DNA from: Helicobacteraceae bacterium
GTDB lineage: Bacteria; Campylobacterota; Campylobacteria; Campylobacterales; Sulfurimonadaceae
NCBI GenBank assembly: GCA_027859195.1
Contig: JAQIBF010000035.1
Coordinates: 1-45,483, forward strand
DNA length: 45,483 nucleotides
Direction of reading: 5' to 3'
Part shown: one piece after another, positions 32,750 through 41,167 of the stretch
How the letters are laid out: the number at the start of each line of letters is the position of its first letter
Position numbering within the stretch: the stretch's first letter is position 1
Position numbers and translations under genes: made by a program
Notes under the pieces: model-generated
Told to the model about the DNA's origin: nothing
Database searches by the model: none
Seen by the model: the letters and a program-made list of their open reading frames with translations, nothing else

Positions 32750-33967
32750 CTATATCTTTTTGAAGATGACAACACCGTTAGTGCCGCCAAACCCAAAAGA
32801 ATTACTCATTACACAGTTAAGTTCTGCTTTGCGTGCCACATTTGGAACAATATCAAGATCACAGTTTTCATCTGGGGTCTCATAGTTGATTGTAGGAGGA
32901 ATGATACCATCACGCATCGCCATAATCGAAACGACCGCTTCGATACCACCTGCTGCCCCAAGGCAGTGACCTGTTTGTCCCTTAGTAGAAGAGATAGAAG
33001 GACACTTCTCTTTACCACCGAATAGTTCTTTAAGCGCTGCTGTCTCATTTTTGTCATTGACAGCTGTTGATGTACCATGTGCATTCACATAATCGATTTT
33101 AGGTTCACCGGCCATCACATAAGCTGCTTTCATTGCACGAAGAGGGCCATCAAGACTAGGTGTTGTAATATGGTTAGCGTCGCCGCTTTCACCAAAACCT
33201 ACTAACTCAGCATAAATATTTGCACCACGCGCTACAGCGACTTCATACTCTTCAAGGACAAGTGCACCTGCACCTTCACCCATGACAAAGCCGTTACGAT
33301 TGGCATCGAATGGACGAGATGCTTTTTGCGCCTCATCATTGTTAGTCGAAAGTGCTTTCATTGCAGCAAAACCACCGATCCCTACACCCGTGATAGCTGA
33401 CTCTGCTGCAACGACTAACATACGCTCAGCACCATGACATATAATTGTCTTAGCTGCTTCAGATATAGCATGTGTTCCTGCAGCACAAGCTGTTACTGCT
33501 GACAGGTTTGGCCCTTTTACATTATGCGCTATACTCACAAAGCCGCCAAGCATGTTGACCAAGGCACCGGGAATAAAAAATGGAGAGATACGACGTGGAC
33601 CGCGTTCATTTAAAACGATTGAACTCTTTTCGATGGAAGGAAGACCGCCGATCCCAGAGGCTGCGACTATACCGAAGCGCTCCATATCAATTCCCTCACC
33701 AAAATTGGCATCTGCCATGGCTTCCTGTGCTGCTTTAAGACCAAGATGAATAAAACGGTCCGCTTTTTTAACCTCTCTTGCTTCCATCACAGAAACTGGG
33801 TCAAAATCTTTCACTTCTCCTGCTATTTTCACAGAGTAATCAGATGGGTCAAACAGCGTAATTGTATCAATACCACACACACCGTCACAGATTGCTTTAA
33901 ATGCACTCTCTTTATCATTTCCTACAGCATTGATCATACCAATACCAGTTACTACAATTCTTCTCAC
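32750..33967 (-). CDS. fabF: Beta-ketoacyl-ACP synthase II
   Basis: FabF elongates acyl-ACP with malonyl-ACP. The 405-residue thiolase-fold enzyme has the Cys-His-His triad: Cys in VTACAAGTHAISEA, His in NAHGTSTAVND and His in KGQTGHCLGAAGGIEA. The start is GTG at 33967 with GGAG eight bases upstream. It sits between acpP and accA, and a terminator hairpin lies in the 88-base gap to acpP. Confidence 0.97.
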   Translation of the reverse strand: MRRIVVTGIGMINAVGNDKESAFKAICDGVCGIDTITLFDPSDYSVKIAGEVKDFDPVSVMEAREVKKADRFIHLGLKAAQEAMADANFGEGIDMERFGIVAASGIGGLPSIEKSSIVLNERGPRRISPFFIPGALVNMLGGFVSIAHNVKGPNLSAVTACAAGTHAISEAAKTIICHGAERMLVVAAESAITGVGIGGFAAMKALSTNNDEAQKASRPFDANRNGFVMGEGAGALVLEEYEVAVARGANIYAELVGFGESGDANHITTPSLDGPLRAMKAAYVMAGEPKIDYVNAHGTSTAVNDKNETAALKELFGGKEKCPSISSTKGQTGHCLGAAGGIEAVVSIMAMRDGIIPPTINYETPDENCDLDIVPNVARKAELNCVMSNSFGFGGTNGVVIFKKI

Positions 33968-34032
33968 ATCGATCTCCTAAAATGATAAATGTTCTTAAAT
34001 ACCAGCTCTTACAAGCTCTCAATTAAAAACAC

Positions 34033-34052
34033 AAAAAAAGGCCGAAGCCTTT
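34033..34052 (-). terminator. Rho-independent terminator between acpP and fabF
   Basis: On the minus strand AAAGGC-TTCG-GCCTTT is followed by a T run, four bases after the acpP stop. It has a UUCG tetraloop. It probably makes acpP mRNA more abundant than the fabF-accA part by partial termination. Confidence 0.8.
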
Positions 34053-34055
34053 AAA

Positions 34056-34286
34056 TTACGCTTTGCTCTCTACGTAGTTAAGAACGTCTTGAACTGTTTG
34101 GATCTTCTCTGCTTCATCATCTGGAATCTCAATATCAAACTTCTCTTCAAGAGCCATTACTAGTTCAACAACGTCAAGGCTGTCAGCACCTAGATCTTCA
34201 ACGAATTTTGATTCTACTTTAACCTCATCCGGGTTTACGCTTAGTTGCTCAACTACTACTTCTTTGATATCATCGATAAGTGCCAT
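34056..34286 (-). CDS. acpP: Acyl carrier protein
   Basis: This is a 76-residue acidic protein with the phosphopantetheine attachment Ser in [18 protein letters not shown]. It carries growing acyl chains for FabF, FabG and lipid A enzymes. A strong extended -10 lies just upstream and a terminator just downstream, so it can be expressed as a single abundant transcript. It lies between fabG and fabF. Confidence 0.98.
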   Translation of the reverse strand: MALIDDIKEVVVEQLSVNPDEVKVESKFVEDLGADSLDVVELVMALEEKFDIEIPDDEAEKIQTVQDVLNYVESKA

Positions 34287-34317
34287 AACAGCTCCTGTTC
34301 ATTAAAAAATTTGGGAA

Positions 34318-34323
34318 AGTATA
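34318..34323 (-). promoter_or_regulatory. Extended -10 element of acpP
   Basis: On the minus strand TGTGCTATACT has TATACT with TG one base upstream, about 32 bases before the acpP ATG. Confidence 0.6.
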
Positions 34324-34514
34324 GCACATTAAGCTTAAGTAATGAGTGAATTCATAGCTATTTTTACCGTTGATACCGTGGGTAACAGGGGTTCTTAATG
34401 TTGAATGTTGAATAATAAAAAAATGGCGATACCCAAGGGCGCAGACCCAGCTCATCTTACATCTAAAACAACTGTTAGAAGTTTTAGATTTAGTGTATAT
34501 TGTGCAAAATATTT

Positions 34515-34582
34515 AGCCGACTGCGTACATTAAGTACGCAGAGAGCTAAACTTTTGGGCAAGATGCGCTGAAGCTAAAGCTT
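34515..34582. repeat. Structured intergenic repeat, copy C
   Basis: On either strand CTGCGTAC and GTACGCAG pair around a 5-base loop. TTTAGC and GCTAAA extend the stem beyond a 3-base internal loop. On the minus strand it follows fabG and ends in TATTTT, so it may terminate fabG. The flank GCAA..TGCGC.GAAGCT matches copy B at 27.0 kb, with a different but fully paired stem. Confidence 0.5.
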
Positions 34583-35329
34583 CTAAGCCATGTTCATCCC
34601 GCCGTTGACTTTGAGCGTCTCACCTGTGATATACGAGGCATGGTCAGAGAGCAAAAATGCAGCCGCCTCTGCCACCTCTCTTGGATTGCCAAAACGCTTC
34701 ATAGGGATTTTCGATGTAAATGCATCTTTTATCTCCTCACTCAGTTCATCTGTCATATCTGTAGCAATAAAACCCGGAGTGATCGTGTTATAACGGATAC
34801 CGCTGGTTGCGGCTTCAATAGCAAATGATTTTGTCATCGCGATCACACCGCCTTTGGACGCTGCATAGTTGGTTTGACCGGCATTACCTGTCTCTCCAAC
34901 TATAGAGGCAATATTGACAACTGCACCAAATTTCTTTTTACGCATCACTTTCATCGATTCACGACAACCGACAAATGCTGACGTCAGATTAGCATTGATA
35001 ACAGACATAAAATCCTCTGTCTTCATACGAAGGGCCAGTTTATCATTAGTGATACCGGCATTATTAACAAGGTAAGAGAACTCCCCATCTGCATCAACGA
35101 TCATTTTAATACCGTTGACAAATGCCGCCTCGTCACTTACATCAAAACCAATTACTTCAGCTTCACCGCCATTAGCTATGATCTCTGCTTTAACTGCTTC
35201 TGCTGCATCAGCACCACTGCGATAATGAACCCAAACTTTTAAACCAAATGAAGCAAGTACTTTAGCAATTTCAGCCCCTATACCACGGCTTGAACCTGTA
35301 ACTAAAACATTTTTTCCACTAAATTTCAT
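34583..35329 (-). CDS. fabG: 3-oxoacyl-ACP reductase
   Basis: FabG reduces beta-ketoacyl-ACP with NADPH. The 248-residue short-chain dehydrogenase has the cofactor motif GSSRGIGAEIA (~12-22), NNAG (~89-92), the catalytic Ser in NIASIVGETGN, and YAASK (~154-158), with ITPGFIATDMTD after it. It lies upstream of acpP-fabF-accA, the usual fatty acid synthesis order. Confidence 0.97.
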   Translation of the reverse strand: MKFSGKNVLVTGSSRGIGAEIAKVLASFGLKVWVHYRSGADAAEAVKAEIIANGGEAEVIGFDVSDEAAFVNGIKMIVDADGEFSYLVNNAGITNDKLALRMKTEDFMSVINANLTSAFVGCRESMKVMRKKKFGAVVNIASIVGETGNAGQTNYAASKGGVIAMTKSFAIEAATSGIRYNTITPGFIATDMTDELSEEIKDAFTSKIPMKRFGNPREVAEAAAFLLSDHASYITGETLKVNGGMNMA

Positions 35330-35392
35330 TAATATCCTTCGTATTTATATAAATTATTGATCGACTATTATAGACTAAACGTACTAACTTTA

Positions 35393-35664
35393 GGGCACCT
35401 CTATAAACCCTAGCCAACCTCAGAGGGAAGAAAGAGAGATGCTCTTGTGCAGAACTTTTCTTGCCGCATAGCCATAGCTATGAGAATAGAAAATTGTGTG
35501 CAAGCGCTCTCTCTTTATCCCTCCCGCAGGGCGATAGAGAGAAGCCCACACTCCGCGTTGATCATTTTCGCCTTAGCTATGGCTAGGGCTAGGGCTTTAA
35601 AAGATCGCCTTGATTGTGAACTTCTCTCTATCGCTGAGGTGGACTAGGGTTTTTAGAGGTGCCC
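35393..35664. mobile_element. MITE with 31-bp terminal inverted repeats
   Basis: This 272-bp element is bounded by inverted repeats at 35393-35423 and 35634-35664 (28 of 31 match), with outer ends GGGCACCTCTA. TTTA flanks both sides (35389-35392 and 35665-35668), a 4-bp target duplication. No transposase gene lies inside, only stop-broken frames and internal partial repeats (GCCATAGCTA, CTAGGG). The 4-bp duplication would fit a parent of the IS5 type, but this is a guess. The right TTTA includes the gpmI stop codon. Confidence 0.85.
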
Positions 35665-35665
35665 T

Positions 35666-37141
35666 TTAGATAAGTGCGTGATCCATCTCAATCGGTTTTT
35701 CTACACCCATTAATTGTAAGAGTGTCGGCGCGATGTTACTTAACGCTCCCGCTTCTACTTTCTCAACACCCTCAGCAACAACAAAGCACCAAACTTTACC
35801 AACGGTATGATTAGTCAGTACATTACCTGCATCATCACGCATCTCTTCACAATTTCCATGATCAGAGGTCAAAACAAGTGCATAATCGTTCTCTTTAGCT
35901 TTATCTAAAATACGGCCTAACTCATGATCAACTACTTCCACCGCTTTAGTTGCTGCCTCGATATTACCGGTATGTCCGACCATATCGCCATTGGCAAAAT
36001 TGACAACAATAAAATCATACCCTTCTTCCATTGCATTAAGAACGGCATCACCAACTGCTGGTGCGCTCATCTCAGGCTGCATGTCGTACGTTCTTACGTT
36101 TGGACTCGGTATCAGCACGCGCGTCTCATTTAGATAGGGTTCGTCTATGCCTCCGTTAAAGAAGAAGGTAACATGCGCATATTTTTCAGTCTCAGCGGTA
36201 TGAAGCTGTCGAAGTCCTGCATTTGAGATCACTTCAGCAAGTGTGTTTTTCGGTGTATCTTTTTTGAAAAGCACCGGATAAGTAAAACTTTTATCGTATT
36301 CTGTGATTGTTGCGAGATTGACCTTGATCTGTTTACGTTTGAAATGTTCGAACGTATCAGCACCCAAGGTTGTTACCAACTCACGCATACGATCACTTCT
36401 AAAGTTAAACGTCAACACGGCGTCTCCATCGTTCATGCCCGGATACCCCTCAAAAGCGCTAGGAACGATAAATTCGTCCAGCTCCTCTTTTGCATATGAG
36501 TTCTCAATGTAATCACTTGGGGTGTTGTCCGTTTTTGGCGTTGCATTGACAATCGCATCATACGCTTTTTCGATACGTTCCCAACGGTTATCTCTATCCA
36601 TACCGTAAAAGCGTCCGCCGATTGTCGCAATCTTGATCCGGTCATTCAAGTGTCCTTGCAGTTGATCCAGGTATAGCGTTGCTGAGCTAGGCGACACATC
36701 ACGACCGTCAGTCAAGAGGTGCAGCCAAACCGTTTTATTGGCTTTTGCTGCTATTTCAGCTAACCCGATAAGGTGATCGATGTGCGAATGTACACCACCG
36801 TCACTCATCAATCCGATCAAATGCAATGTGTTTGACGTCGCTAGAAGTTCTGTCAATACAGGGTTGCTTACAAGACTCTGTTCTTGAATCGATAATGAGA
36901 TCTTTACAAGATCTTGATAGAGCACACGGCCAGAACCTATAGACATATGACCTACTTCTGAGTTACCCATTTGCCCTTCAGGAAGACCGACACTCAGACC
37001 AAAGGTATCGATCAATGAATGCGGCGCCTCTTTAAAGAGTCTATCATATGTCGGTTTAGTAGCCAGATAGAAAGCATTTGCATCCGTTTTAGCACTGTAA
37101 CCTATACCATCGGTAATAACCAGTATCGCTTTTTTAGCCAA
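35666..37141 (-). CDS. gpmI: 2,3-bisphosphoglycerate-independent phosphoglycerate mutase
   Basis: GpmI interconverts 3- and 2-phosphoglycerate with two Mn ions. The 491-residue alkaline-phosphatase-fold enzyme has ITDGIGYS, the phosphoserine loop [14 protein letters not shown] (~60-73), [11 protein letters not shown], and [10 protein letters not shown] with NHTVGKVW near the end. The start is TTG at 37141 with AAAGGA seven bases upstream. An ATG just before is out of frame. The stop codon TAA is read from the target duplication of the adjoining MITE. Confidence 0.96.
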   Translation of the reverse strand: MAKKAILVITDGIGYSAKTDANAFYLATKPTYDRLFKEAPHSLIDTFGLSVGLPEGQMGNSEVGHMSIGSGRVLYQDLVKISLSIQEQSLVSNPVLTELLATSNTLHLIGLMSDGGVHSHIDHLIGLAEIAAKANKTVWLHLLTDGRDVSPSSATLYLDQLQGHLNDRIKIATIGGRFYGMDRDNRWERIEKAYDAIVNATPKTDNTPSDYIENSYAKEELDEFIVPSAFEGYPGMNDGDAVLTFNFRSDRMRELVTTLGADTFEHFKRKQIKVNLATITEYDKSFTYPVLFKKDTPKNTLAEVISNAGLRQLHTAETEKYAHVTFFFNGGIDEPYLNETRVLIPSPNVRTYDMQPEMSAPAVGDAVLNAMEEGYDFIVVNFANGDMVGHTGNIEAATKAVEVVDHELGRILDKAKENDYALVLTSDHGNCEEMRDDAGNVLTNHTVGKVWCFVVAEGVEKVEAGALSNIAPTLLQLMGVEKPIEMDHALI

Positions 37142-37172
37142 ACATGATCCTTTAAAGGTAAAATATGCGCTG

Positions 37173-37178
37173 ATTATA
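37173..37178 (-). promoter_or_regulatory. -10 element of gpmI
   Basis: On the minus strand TTTAATATAATCAG contains TATAAT, 32 bases upstream of the TTG start. Confidence 0.5.
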
Positions 37179-37230
37179 TTAAAATATCGCTTTTACATTG
37201 ATTATTATTTTTACTTACATACGGATTGCA

Positions 37231-38292
37231 ATGCTTTATTGGTTTTATGAAACGCTCAACATCAACCTCTTTCAATATATCACCGTGCGTGCAGGTTTTG
37301 CCTTTTTTATCGCACTCATACTCACCATGTTTTTAATGCCGCGTTTTATTCGCTGGGCGCAAAGAACATCAAATGTACAGCCCATCAATGACTGGGCGCC
37401 AGACACACATCAGGCTAAATCAAAAACGCCGACAATGGGGGGTATTGTCTTTATTACAGCTACCATTATCGCCTCATTAATGAGCATTAAGGTCTTTGAC
37501 ACTTATGCTATCGGCGGTCTGATGACGTTGCTCTTTTTTGCATTGATCGGTTTCCAGGACGATTGGTCTAAGATCAAACAAAATGCCAATTTGGCTGGAC
37601 TGACAGCACACATGAAGATGCTCTTTCAATTTATTGCAGCAGCATCCATCACTTCCTTTCTCTTTTACTCCTCCGACATGAATAGTGATCTATACGTTCC
37701 CTTTAACAAGGCACCGCTTTTTGACATGGGGTATTGGGCGATCCTCTTTTGGGCCTTTATTATGGTGGGTGCATCAAATGCCGTAAACTTGACCGATGGG
37801 CTTGATGGTCTGGCCACAGTCCCTTCTCTCTTTGCACTGTTGACCCTCTCAATACTGGTCTATATTACCGGCAATGCTATTATCAGCGACTACCTACTTT
37901 TACCTAATTTTCCGGTCGGTGAAGTCGCTATTATTGCGAGTGCGCTCGTTGGCTCTTTAGTCGGGTTTTTATGGTTTAACTGCCATCCTGCTGCCGTCTT
38001 TATGGGCGACAGCGGTTCACTGACGCTGGGTGCTTTTATCGGATACATGGGCATTATCTCAAAAAGTGAGTTTTTACTTATATTGATCGGCTTTATATTT
38101 GTTGTGGAGACCATCTCTGTCATCTTGCAAGTCGGCAGTTTTAAACTGCGAAAAAAACGTGTCTTTTTAATGGCCCCGATCCACCACCATTTTGAGATGA
38201 AGCAGTGGGCAGAGAACAAGATCATTGTCCGTTTTTGGATCATCGCAATGCTCTCAAATCTGCTTGCGCTGATCACCTTGAAAATCCGTTAA
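37231..38292 (+). CDS. mraY: Phospho-N-acetylmuramoyl-pentapeptide-transferase
   Basis: MraY transfers phospho-MurNAc-pentapeptide to undecaprenyl phosphate, forming lipid I. The 353-residue protein has about ten transmembrane helices and the key motifs [17 protein letters not shown] (Asp-Asp), [10 protein letters not shown] and [10 protein letters not shown], plus MAPIHHHFE. The start at 37231 ([11 protein letters not shown]) matches the family. A longer in-frame TTG at 37198 is less likely. It lies 12 bases before murD. Confidence 0.97.
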   Translation: MLYWFYETLNINLFQYITVRAGFAFFIALILTMFLMPRFIRWAQRTSNVQPINDWAPDTHQAKSKTPTMGGIVFITATIIASLMSIKVFDTYAIGGLMTLLFFALIGFQDDWSKIKQNANLAGLTAHMKMLFQFIAAASITSFLFYSSDMNSDLYVPFNKAPLFDMGYWAILFWAFIMVGASNAVNLTDGLDGLATVPSLFALLTLSILVYITGNAIISDYLLLPNFPVGEVAIIASALVGSLVGFLWFNCHPAAVFMGDSGSLTLGAFIGYMGIISKSEFLLILIGFIFVVETISVILQVGSFKLRKKRVFLMAPIHHHFEMKQWAENKIIVRFWIIAMLSNLLALITLKIR

Positions 38293-38304
38293 GATGGACG
38301 AAGC

Positions 38305-39546
38305 ATGAAAAAAAAACTCAACCTTACTCTTTTTGGATACGGCCTCACAACCAAGGCGATAGCCAAGCATCACGGTCCTGCCAACTTTTATGATGATAAC
38401 GTCATCAAACCCTTTAAAGATGAGAACAACAACAAACTCAACCCCAGCCATGACTTCAACCCAAAGTATTCTTCTATAGAGATTCCTTCACCCGGGATGC
38501 CTCCAAAACATGCACTGATCCAGCGAGCAGAGAACCTTGTCAGCGAGTATGACCTTTTTCTAGGCAGCTCCTCCCCTCTGAAAGCTGAGAAACTGCCGTT
38601 CAATATCTGGATTAGCGGGACAAACGGCAAGACAACGACGACACAGATGCTGCAACATCTCCTTGCAGAAAAAGGTTCCCAGGCAGGCGGCAATATTGGT
38701 ACACCCTTGGCTGATCTTGACATAGACGCACCTATCTGGATCTTAGAGACCAGCTCATTTACCCTCCACTACACCAACGAAGCCTCACCCAATATCTACC
38801 TGCTTTTACCGATCGCTCCTGACCACCTCTCTTGGCACGGCAGTTACGAAGAGTATTACAAGGCCAAGCTCAAACCTTTTGCAACAATGAGAGAGGGTGA
38901 AGTCGCTATCGTCCCCAAAGAGTTTGCAGACATTGAGACAGATGCCTTTTTGATCACCTATGAAAACGATCAGGATCTTGCAGCATACTTTGGTATAGAG
39001 AGAGACAAGGTCAAATTCAAAGGTGCTTTTTTACTCGATGCCATCATTGCTATGGGGGTTGATAAAATTCTTTATGATACTATTGACTATGATAAAATAA
39101 ATGCCTTCACGCTTGATCCTCACCGTCAAGAAGAGCTTTACGACTATCGAGAACGTCTCTGGGTCAATGATACTAAAGCCACCAATATCGATGCTACTCT
39201 AGCCGCGTTGAAACGCTATGAAGAGCAGCACATCCATCTCATTCTGGGTGGCGATGACAAAGGGGTAGATCTACATCCTCTGTTTGAGGCCTTGACAGGT
39301 TATGATGTCGAAATCTACACGCTTGGAACAAATGAAGATCGTCTAAACACTTTGGCAGCAGAATACAATATAAAGTGCACCTCGAGTTCCAGTATTGAAA
39401 AAGCGGTTGCAGACATCGCCAGATATCATGACAATAACAGTGTTGCCTTGCTCTCACCAGCGGCTTCAAGTTTAGACCAATTTCCATCCTATGCGGTTCG
39501 CGGTGAAAGATTTAAAGAAGCTGTTGGCAACTTAGATAAAAACTAA
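38305..39546 (+). CDS. murD: UDP-N-acetylmuramoylalanine--D-glutamate ligase
   Basis: MurD adds D-glutamate to UDP-MurNAc-L-Ala. The 413-residue protein has the N-terminal Rossmann-like domain (LTLFGYGLTTKAIAKH), P-loop GTNGKTTTTQML (~109-120), LETSSFTLHY, the Mg-site His in PDHLSWHGSYEEY, and the C-terminal GGDDKGVD and LSPAASSLDQF. It is somewhat shorter than the ~440 of E. coli, which is normal for this phylum. It is coupled to mraY. Confidence 0.96.
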   Translation: MKKKLNLTLFGYGLTTKAIAKHHGPANFYDDNVIKPFKDENNNKLNPSHDFNPKYSSIEIPSPGMPPKHALIQRAENLVSEYDLFLGSSSPLKAEKLPFNIWISGTNGKTTTTQMLQHLLAEKGSQAGGNIGTPLADLDIDAPIWILETSSFTLHYTNEASPNIYLLLPIAPDHLSWHGSYEEYYKAKLKPFATMREGEVAIVPKEFADIETDAFLITYENDQDLAAYFGIERDKVKFKGAFLLDAIIAMGVDKILYDTIDYDKINAFTLDPHRQEELYDYRERLWVNDTKATNIDATLAALKRYEEQHIHLILGGDDKGVDLHPLFEALTGYDVEIYTLGTNEDRLNTLAAEYNIKCTSSSSIEKAVADIARYHDNNSVALLSPAASSLDQFPSYAVRGERFKEAVGNLDKN

Positions 39547-39599
39547 GCTTGCATTCAAGGTAGCGTCGATATAATTCTGCCTCTTAATAAAATAGATAT

Positions 39600-39675
39600 G
39601 GCTCATTAGCTCAGTCGGTAGAGCAAATGACTGAAAATCATTGTGTCCTTGGTTCGATTCCGAGATGAGCCACCA
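39600..39675 (+). tRNA. tRNA-Phe, anticodon GAA (copy 1)
   Basis: A 76-nt cloverleaf with acceptor stem GGCTCAT/ATGAGCC, anticodon stem ATGA/TCAT with loop CTGAAAA (GAA), T loop TTCGATT, and encoded CCA. It is identical to the next tRNA except for one acceptor base pair (C-G here). Confidence 0.96.
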
Positions 39676-39708
39676 CGTCTTTTTATTAAGTTTTTTTACT
39701 TCTATAGT

Positions 39709-39784
39709 GGCTTATTAGCTCAGTCGGTAGAGCAAATGACTGAAAATCATTGTGTCCTTGGTTCGATTCCGAGATAAGCCACCA
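39709..39784 (+). tRNA. tRNA-Phe, anticodon GAA (copy 2)
   Basis: Same 76-nt structure as copy 1, 33 bases downstream, with acceptor stem GGCTTAT/ATAAGCC. The C-G pair of copy 1 is a T-A pair here, so both changes kept the pairing. CCA is encoded. Confidence 0.96.
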
Positions 39785-39821
39785 CTTTTATGACTCTTTT
39801 TCCTTTACTCTTCGTTGTCAT

Positions 39822-40065
39822 TAATGTTCATGTACAGAAGTACACTTCACATCATTCCGCCTTGATTAAAGAAAAAATAGCCTTAAAAGATCTTTCTTGC
39901 CATCTTCTCCATCCTTGTACAATTCACAATTTAGTTGTGCACTGTAATGTTCATGTACAGAAGTACACTTCACATCACTCCGCCTTGATTAAAGAAAAAA
40001 TAGCCTTAAAAGATCTTTCTTGCCATCTTCTCCATCCTTGTACAATTCACGATTTAGTTGTGCAC
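39822..40065. repeat. Tandem duplication, period 123 bp
   Basis: Copy 1 (39822-39944) and copy 2 (39945-40065) differ at two places inside the repeat (ATTCC/ACTCC and CACAATT/CACGATT). Each holds TGTACAGAAGTACA (a small hairpin) and TTGTACAATTCAC. A third, short partial copy (GTACACTTCAT) follows near 40108. The minus strand of each copy contains AAGGA upstream of ATGGCAAGAAAG, then a stop. Function unknown. It lies between tRNA-Phe and the proC remnant. Confidence 0.85.
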
Positions 40066-40160
40066 TATATCGAGCCGTTGCTCTTATCAACAAACTAATC
40101 TACAAATGTACACTTCATCTATTTCATTGCTATATTTTTTGGATTTACTTTTGAAGGGGT

Positions 40161-40179
40161 AGGTGATTTATCATCACCT
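40161..40179 (-). terminator. Hairpin copied from the proC terminator
   Basis: AGGTGA and TCACCT pair around a short loop, with TTTTGAAGGGGT beside it. The same hairpin and flank follow the real proC at 44848-44879. It may now end the efflux operon. Confidence 0.45.
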
Positions 40180-40184
40180 AATAA

Positions 40185-40440
40185 TTATGAAAGTTCGACT
40201 GCTTTTTTGTAGGCGCGTTCTACTGCATCGATACAGGCGGCTCTGACATTGCCCTCTTCCAGTGCACAATCTGCCGCTGTTGTACCTCCTGTATGAGGGC
40301 ACCAAAACCGCCGAAGAGCCCGCGCATGAGGGCCATGGCATCATCATATTTAGACCTTGTTTGACGGCACTGTCTGCCAGTGCTTCTGCCAAAAAGGCCA
40401 TATATGCCGGGCTGAACCGGCAAGTTCGGTCGAGCAAAGG
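40185..40440 (-). pseudogene. Decayed copy of the 3' end of proC
   Basis: This stretch aligns with the last part of proC at 44885-45180: the C-terminal AACIDAV coding region, GCTCTGACATTGCC, CAGACCTTGTTTGACGG-like words and GCCAGTGCTTCTGCCA are shared. It has point differences, frameshifts and a gap of ~45 bases in the middle, so no frame encodes a ProC domain. The alignment fades near 40430, 20-30 bases before the ABC ATPase stop. It is a partial duplication that has decayed. Confidence 0.85.
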
Positions 40441-40458
40441 ACCTATTATAGATATTGA

Positions 40459-41166
40459 CTATGTCGTGTGTAACGGCTCATCTAAAACAACTTTCTTATC
40501 TTCTATCTTCATCACTCTGTCACAATACGGCAGCATTCGCTCATCATGTGTAACCATAATGATAGTGACACCTTGTTCTCTTGTGATCTTTTTCAACATA
40601 TTTACCACATCCACCGATCGATTTGCATCCAAGGCGGCTGTCGGCTCATCTGCCAGGATGATCTCAGGGTTGTTGACCAGTGCCCTTGCAATAGCAACCC
40701 TCTGGTTTTGACCGCCCGAAAGCTGGCTTGGCATTGCATTCTCTTTTTCAGCAATATCAAAATACTTCAACAGTTCTCTCGCCTTTGCCTTTGAGACTTT
40801 TTCATCAGTTTTTGAGGCTTGCGGTAACAGCGTCAAGTTGTCGATAATATTCAAAAAAGGGATGAGATAGTGGGCTTGAAAGATAAACCCTATCTTCTCT
40901 CTGCGTATCTTACGGGTCTCTTTGGTGAGCCACTTGTTCGCATAAACCTTTTCAGCACCCAGCCAGATTGATCCATTGTCAGGATCGTCTACACAACCGA
41001 GCATCATCAACAAGGTCGTCTTACCTGCACCGCTCGGTGCAACCAGCGCGATCAGCTCACCTTTTCTGATACTAAACGAGGCATCCTGTATGACATCGAC
41101 AAAGGATTCACCCTTGCCAAACGACTTGTTAAGGTGTTCGACTTTAATCGCTATAGTACTCCCCAT
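40459..41166 (-). CDS. ABC transporter ATP-binding protein (MacB/LolD/DevA type)
   Basis: This 235-residue ATPase has Walker A APSGAGKTTL (~40-49), Q-loop IFQAHYLIPF, signature LSGGQNQRVAIARAL, Walker B IILADEPTAALD and the switch His in MVTHDERM. The class works with FtsX/MacB-like permeases, mostly as mechanotransmission machines for efflux or lipoprotein release. It lies two bases after the permease gene, last in a four-gene operon with an adaptor and a TolC-like protein, so export is the likely job. Substrate unknown. Confidence 0.93.
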   Translation of the reverse strand: MGSTIAIKVEHLNKSFGKGESFVDVIQDASFSIRKGELIALVAPSGAGKTTLLMMLGCVDDPDNGSIWLGAEKVYANKWLTKETRKIRREKIGFIFQAHYLIPFLNIIDNLTLLPQASKTDEKVSKAKARELLKYFDIAEKENAMPSQLSGGQNQRVAIARALVNNPEIILADEPTAALDANRSVDVVNMLKKITREQGVTIIMVTHDERMLPYCDRVMKIEDKKVVLDEPLHTT

Positions 41167-41167
41167 A

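Noticed and set aside
35447-35647. 66-codon open frame inside the MITE
   Set aside because: It is built from the element's internal repeats, has no ribosome binding site and no transposase features.
39822-40065. Possible CRISPR array
   Set aside because: There are only two copies of a 123-bp unit, without spacers and without cas genes.
39790-40098. 102-codon open frame with a repeated His/Cys-rich peptide
   Set aside because: It arises because the 123-bp repeat is a multiple of three. It starts six bases after tRNA-Phe without a ribosome binding site, and of the two base differences one is synonymous and one is not.
40262-40711. 149-codon open frame on the plus strand
   Set aside because: It is antisense to the proC remnant and to the real ABC ATPase gene.
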